A stretch of DNA of 17,418 bases, taken from the NCBI GenBank assembly GCA_021846145.1, contig JAJZCJ010000034.1, forward strand, positions 1 through 17,418, written 5' to 3'. The notes beneath the pieces are model-generated. The model saw nothing but the letters and a program-made list of their open reading frames with translations, had not been told where the DNA came from and made no database searches. This stretch comes from Bacillota bacterium. Its GTDB lineage: Bacteria; Bacillota; Bacilli; Alicyclobacillales; SLC66. Below, piece by piece: positions 14,274 to 17,418 of this stretch (positions within the stretch are counted from its first letter, which is position 1; the number at the start of each line of letters is the position of its first letter). A program made the position numbers and the translations under genes.

Positions 14274-15011
14274 TGCATAAGTAACTGAGATCTGCGAAGT
14301 CATGTCCACCATTTCACTATTCCCGCTATAATTTTCTGCGAGACCTCCGATGTATGACTGATTCGGTTGATTGTAATTCGGGATTTGATAGTTTTGCGGG
14401 TTCGCGTTCAGACTGATCACAGACCCCAACTGCTCACCCACCGCCTGTGCAAGCATAGTAGCTTGCGTCTTTGCATCTGCCAGTGCCGCTGCAAAGAGCT
14501 TGGCACGAACCACAGAAGGGTCTGCTGGAGCCGTTTGCGTATTGGAAAATACACCGCTCACATAAGTGGGCATCGCCATACTGTTAATTGCGCTAAAATA
14601 ATGGTACTCAGCATTAGGTGTCGCCGCATTAAAATTAAGAATCACACTGGCATTAGGCATCTGATTACCGATATTGACGGAATTCAAATTAAGCTGATAC
14701 GCAGTCGGCTTAATACCCAAACGATGCATTTCCTGCTTTAATCGGCTGATCAAATTGGCAACATCTTTCATCACAACACCCGCTGTGCTATCTGTGATGG
14801 TGTAATTAAATTGTAAACTAGTAATTACATCGCTCACTTCCATGCCGGATACACCAGTTACAGTAATGGTATTTGGCGCAGATTGCTGCGACCCCATACC
14901 AGCGCTGCCCTGCGCGTGTGCCGATGATGGCAAATTGATGCCAAACAGACCGCCTAATAAGACAGATAGGCCAACAGCAGTAGACGTCGTGATGATTGCC
15001 ATGCGATTCAT
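14259..15011 (-). CDS. Secreted SIMPL-domain (DUF541) protein
   Basis: 250 residues. A signal peptide (about 1-33, ending AHA before Gln) is followed by a low-complexity linker and a SIMPL domain. The domain begins ITVTGVSGMEVSDVITSLQF and includes ISRLKQEMHRLGIKPTAYQLN, the usual beta-strand, long helix, beta-strand pattern, then ALADAKTQATMLAQAVGEQLGSV. The family is widespread and outside the cytoplasm; its function is not settled, and roles in oxidative stress or as a signalling partner have been proposed. The C-terminal linker is Asn/Gln/Tyr-rich. AAAGGGGGT lies 8 bases before ATG 15011, preferred over the upstream in-frame ATG at 15062. Confidence 0.82.
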   Translation of the reverse strand: MNRMAIITTSTAVGLSVLLGGLFGINLPSSAHAQGSAGMGSQQSAPNTITVTGVSGMEVSDVITSLQFNYTITDSTAGVVMKDVANLISRLKQEMHRLGIKPTAYQLNLNSVNIGNQMPNASVILNFNAATPNAEYHYFSAINSMAMPTYVSGVFSNTQTAPADPSVVRAKLFAAALADAKTQATMLAQAVGEQLGSVISLNANPQNYQIPNYNQPNQSYIGGLAENYSGNSEMVDMTSQISVTYALLTS

Positions 15012-15087
15012 AAAATTACCCCCTTTGCATCTTTCTACACAATAGACGAATACAAGAAACAAAGGTTACAAAAAAAGCAAAAAACAC

Positions 15088-15107
15088 AAAAAAACTCCCT
15101 AAGGAGT
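15088..15107 (-). terminator. Short rho-independent terminator after the Gln/Ser-rich protein gene
   Basis: On the minus strand ACTCC, a 4-base loop and GGAGT are followed by seven bases of T, then further T-rich sequence. The stem has only 5 pairs. It lies about 30 bases past the stop at 15139. Confidence 0.6.
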
Positions 15108-15138
15108 CACGCAACCGAAAAATTATATCAACAACTAA

Positions 15139-15594
15139 TCATGCGTACACATCTACACCTGATTGCTTAGTAGAGGTGCTAGTAGGTGCACCTGCGACCG
15201 TACCAGCAGAAGCACTAGCCGACGCATTAACACTAGATCCCGCACCTGAGGTTGCTGAAGACTGATTACTCACACTTTGCGAATTAGACGACTTCGCGTC
15301 ATTTGTCACTGAATTTTTATATTGCGTTACCAAATCTGCATTTGACGATTGCTTTGATTGCTGAAACTGATTAGACTGATTTGAAGTTTGTTGAGAATTA
15401 GGTTGACTGCTACTTTGAATTGGATTAAACTGTACCGGCGCAGTTACCACCGATTGCGCAATGGACTGCTGTACTTGTTGATTAGTTTGTACCATTCTCT
15501 GAGCCATCTCCGACGCCACCTGATTAACATACTCACTGATGACATACGGAATAGGAGTCGTCATCGGGGGAATACCCAACTGAATGTTGTTCAT
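15139..15594 (-). CDS. Hypothetical Gln/Ser/Asn-rich low-complexity protein
   Basis: 151 residues, no recognised family. The first 50 or so residues look foldable: MNNIQLGIPPMTTPIPYVIS, then a likely helix EYVNQVASEMAQRMVQTNQQVQQSIAQ. After that the chain is dominated by Ser, Gln, Asn and Thr, ending in an Ala/Ser tail (NASASASAGTVAGAPTST) and GVDVYA. No signal peptide or membrane helix is visible. Such composition is common in spore coat or spore surface proteins of Bacilli, but that is only a suggestion. AGGAGTG about 7 bases before ATG 15594 supports this start over the ATG at 15636. It has its own promoter and terminator. Confidence 0.65.
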   Translation of the reverse strand: MNNIQLGIPPMTTPIPYVISEYVNQVASEMAQRMVQTNQQVQQSIAQSVVTAPVQFNPIQSSSQPNSQQTSNQSNQFQQSKQSSNADLVTQYKNSVTNDAKSSNSQSVSNQSSATSGAGSSVNASASASAGTVAGAPTSTSTKQSGVDVYA

Positions 15595-15631
15595 GACTCT
15601 ACACTCCTCACATCCTCTACTATATGCCAAT

Positions 15632-15659
15632 ATCATATCACAAATATTTCATTAATCAA
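15632..15659 (-). promoter_or_regulatory. Promoter of the Gln/Ser-rich protein gene
   Basis: On the minus strand TTGATT (15659-15654) and TATGAT (15637-15632) are separated by 16 bases, about 38 bases upstream of ATG 15594. The -35 overlaps the MerR stop codon. Confidence 0.5.
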
Positions 15660-16087
15660 GAATGATGGTCATTTTTTATTTCGATTACTCGATGCAAGCG
15701 ATCGGTAAAAGTTTTCTTCATTTCATTCAAATTGGAAATTTTTTTGTCAATTTTCTCAATAATTCGCACTAAATGCGCGCTATATTCCTCGATAATAAAT
15801 TGTTTTTCATGTTCGCTGGAAATTTCCTGATAACTCTCCTTCAAACGCTCCATTGCGTCCTCACTGCTCATGATTTCGCGAATTTCTTGTAAAGAGGTAC
15901 CGAGACTGTCCTTAATTTGAAGAATGCGAAATAACTTCGCGACTACTTGATCATCGTAAAGACGGTGACCACCAGCCGTTCTGGATGCCGGTGAGATCAA
16001 CCCCATCTCTTCATAGTAATGAAGCGTGCGTGGAGTCACATTCAATTTCTTGGCGACTTCTTCAACGGTAAATGTATGTTCGCCCAT
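15656..16087 (-). CDS. MerR-family transcriptional regulator
   Basis: 143 residues. A winged helix-turn-helix DNA-binding domain (FTVEEVAKKLNVTPRTLHYYEEMGLI, residues 6-31, then SRTAGGHRLYDD) is followed by the usual long dimerisation helix, about 75-130, with many charged residues. No metal-binding cysteines are present, so it is not of the CueR/MerR metal type, and there is no large ligand domain as in BmrR. MerR proteins bind the spacer of an elongated promoter and untwist it on induction. It diverges from the MFS gene with a palindrome between them, so the exporter and itself are the likely targets. ATG 16087 has AAGGAATGG upstream; the in-frame ATG 24 bases earlier lacks one. Confidence 0.88.
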   Translation of the reverse strand: MGEHTFTVEEVAKKLNVTPRTLHYYEEMGLISPASRTAGGHRLYDDQVVAKLFRILQIKDSLGTSLQEIREIMSSEDAMERLKESYQEISSEHEKQFIIEEYSAHLVRIIEKIDKKISNLNEMKKTFTDRLHRVIEIKNDHHS

Positions 16088-16113
16088 TTCACCATTCCTT
16101 TTTGTATGCAAAA

Positions 16114-16142
16114 ATGACGTTAACGTAAGATAGTGTTATAAT
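16114..16142 (+). promoter_or_regulatory. MFS promoter overlapping a MerR-type operator
   Basis: ATGACG (16114-16119) and a perfect TATAAT (16137-16142) are 17 bases apart on the plus strand. The perfect palindrome ACGTTAACGT (16117-16126) covers the end of the -35 and the start of the spacer. This lies 27-60 bases upstream of the divergent MerR and MFS starts. Binding by the adjacent MerR protein is inferred; the spacer is not the 19-20 bases typical of MerR-activated promoters. Confidence 0.55.
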
Positions 16143-16201
16143 GATACAATCTCATGATACTGAGTAATTTGCAAGGGAATTTCGAAAGGAGTGGCACGGA
16201 T

Positions 16202-17218
16202 TTGTCACCATCTTCAGCCATCAACGCAAGTGCACAGCGTCACCATGATCGCTATAAGTGGATTGCACTTACCAACACCACCTTAGGTGTACTGATGGCT
16301 TCCATCGGAGTGATGTTGCTCATCGCATTTGTCCTGATTGAAAGAGTGGTCAAAGATCCTATGTTTCACCTGGATTTATTTCGCAATCAGGCTTTTTCAT
16401 TAGGCAATTTGAGCGGCCTGCTTTCATCCATTGCGCGTGGCGGGTTGCAATTTATGTTGATCATCTGGCTTCAGGGAATCTGGTTGCCACTGCACGGCGT
16501 GTCCTACGCAAACACTCCACTGCTGGCAGGCGTCGCCACACTTCCACAAATGGTCGGATTTTTGCTCGTCGGCCCGCTCAGTGGTTGGTTTTCTGATCGT
16601 TTTGGTGCTCGCTGGTTAGGATTTAGTGGCATGATTCTTTCTGGCATCGGATTCTTTTTGTTAAATACATTACCTGCCGACTTTTCTTATCTCAAATTTG
16701 CCGTCTATATCTTCGTCATTGGCGTAGGCATGGGCATGTTTGCCGCACCCAATACCAGTATGGTAATGAACGCAGTACCGCCTCGGTATCGTGGTGTCGC
16801 ATCAGGGATGCGGGCTACTTTTCTTAACGGCGGCATGATGATGAGTATGGGGATTTTCTTTAGCATCGTCATTACCAGTCTTGCCGGTCATCTGCCTTCG
16901 GCCATGTTGCAGGGACTTAGCCACTATCCACTGCCCCCTACACTGATTCATGGCATTACCAAATTGCCGCCGACGGATGCGCTTTTTGCCGCTATGCTCG
17001 GCTATAATCCAATGGCCAGTCTGATTCCCGCCGCCGCCTTGCATGCACTGCCAGCAGGACAGGCAGCACAAATTGTAGGGAGAGAATTTTTCCCCAACTT
17101 GATTGCGGTACCCTTTATGTTGGCACTGCGCGCTGTGTTTATCTTTGCTTTGATCATGTCCGTCATCGCCGCATTTGCTTCTCTATTTAGTGGGAAAAAA
17201 TTCCTACACAAAGAGTAA
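16202..17218 (+). pseudogene. DHA2-type MFS exporter with a large in-frame internal deletion
   Basis: 338 residues from TTG 16202, which has AAAGGAGTGG about 10 bases upstream; an ATG at 16154 is in frame but lacks a binding site. Intact DHA2 proteins are about 500-550 residues with 14 helices. Here the typical N-terminus YKWIALTNTTLGVLMASI is joined at about base 16306 to GVMLLIAFVLIERVVKDP, which in relatives lies near helix 8. About 200 residues are absent: the rest of TM1 through TM7, with motif A and most of the proton pathway. The C-terminal half is well kept (LFRNQAFSLGNLSGLLSSIA, GGLQFMLIIWLQGIW, GPLSGWFSDRFGAR, VPPRYRGVASGMRATF). The frame is intact, so a protein of about seven helices could be made, but drug/proton antiport is unlikely. 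The alternative is an assembly collapse. Confidence 0.75.
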
Positions 17219-17237
17219 GGCTTTTCCGTGTCGAACA

Positions 17238-17281
17238 AACAAAATCCTCGGTGCAGGCATTTTCTGACCGAGGATTTTGTT
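17238..17281. terminator. Bidirectional terminator hairpin between convergent genes
   Basis: AACAAAATCCTCGGT (17238-17252) pairs perfectly with ACCGAGGATTTTGTT (17267-17281) around a 14-base loop. It stands 20 bases past the MFS stop and 13 bases past the stop of the converging gene at the right edge. The tail is T-rich rather than a pure T-run. Confidence 0.7.
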
Positions 17282-17293
17282 ACTTCATATTCA

Positions 17294-17418
17294 TTAAAAC
17301 TGACGATCATCCACATCTGCAAGCCATTTTTTCACAGGTTCAAGAATGGCCGCAATCGCACCTTCTTCAAATGGCGAACGCAAATTTGCGAAGGCCACCA
17401 ATTCTACAAATGACTGAC
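17294..17418 (-). CDS. C-terminal end of an unidentified protein (start beyond right edge)
   Basis: 40 codons and a TAA stop at 17296-17294 are in the window. The visible residues include FVELVAFANLRSPFEEGAI and AAILEPVKKWLADVDDRQF, amphipathic helices of a soluble protein. Composition and the adjacent terminator support a real gene end rather than a chance frame. I do not recognise the family from this part. Confidence 0.55.
   Translation of the reverse strand, partial: QSFVELVAFANLRSPFEEGAIAAILEPVKKWLADVDDRQF

Overview
The window looks like chromosomal DNA of an endospore-forming Firmicute. Two CotF-like spore coat genes, strong GGAGG ribosome binding sites, GTG/TTG starts, an SLH-anchored YcdB-type protein, and secreted Asn/Gln/Ser-rich proteins support this. 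The mix resembles Alicyclobacillaceae (Alicyclobacillus/Acidibacillus relatives), but that is inference and no rRNA is present to confirm it.

Region 1 (1-2656, minus strand) is the first part of a CRISPR-cas operon. A near-consensus promoter (2629-2656) drives cas6 (1863-2585), which overlaps by one base (TAGTG) a large cas8 gene that runs off the left edge. The cas8 resembles the Cst1-like type I-B group. No CRISPR array is visible; cas7, cas5, cas3, cas1 and cas2 would be expected to the left. The block is visibly more AT-rich than the rest. The most interesting point is an in-frame TTG with a doubled Shine-Dalgarno inside cas8 (codon 497), which could start a separate small subunit (Cas11). 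Region 2657-3190 holds no convincing gene, only a hairpin, an 11-bp inverted repeat and a 10-bp tandem duplication.

Region 2 (3191-7797) carries envelope genes. A secreted polysaccharide deacetylase is convergent, with a 4-base gap, to a 787-residue YcdB/SLH surface protein whose terminator lies inside the deacetylase gene. Divergent from the SLH gene is an exported beta-propeller protein.

Region 3 (7857-9690) has a beta-hydroxyacid dehydrogenase followed closely by a CDF zinc/cadmium exporter, closed by a strong bidirectional terminator. Region 4 (9745-10376, minus) holds two small ferritin-like CotF-family spore coat genes. Region 5 (10470-12338) is a thiol-redox cluster: resA-like thioredoxin and ccdA in one minus-strand operon, with a second TlpA-like thioredoxin diverging from it. 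CcdA would pass electrons through the membrane to the tethered thioredoxins outside the cell.

Region 6 (12319-15594, minus) has an S9 prolyl-oligopeptidase-family peptidase that overlaps the TlpA gene tail to tail, a secreted SIMPL-domain protein, and a low-complexity Gln/Ser/Asn-rich protein of unknown function. Region 7 (15656-17281) is a MerR regulator divergent from a DHA2-type MFS exporter with a palindromic operator between them. The exporter lacks about 200 internal residues in frame, so the two halves of a 14-helix transporter are spliced together. The last 125 bases are the 3' end of an unidentified minus-strand gene.
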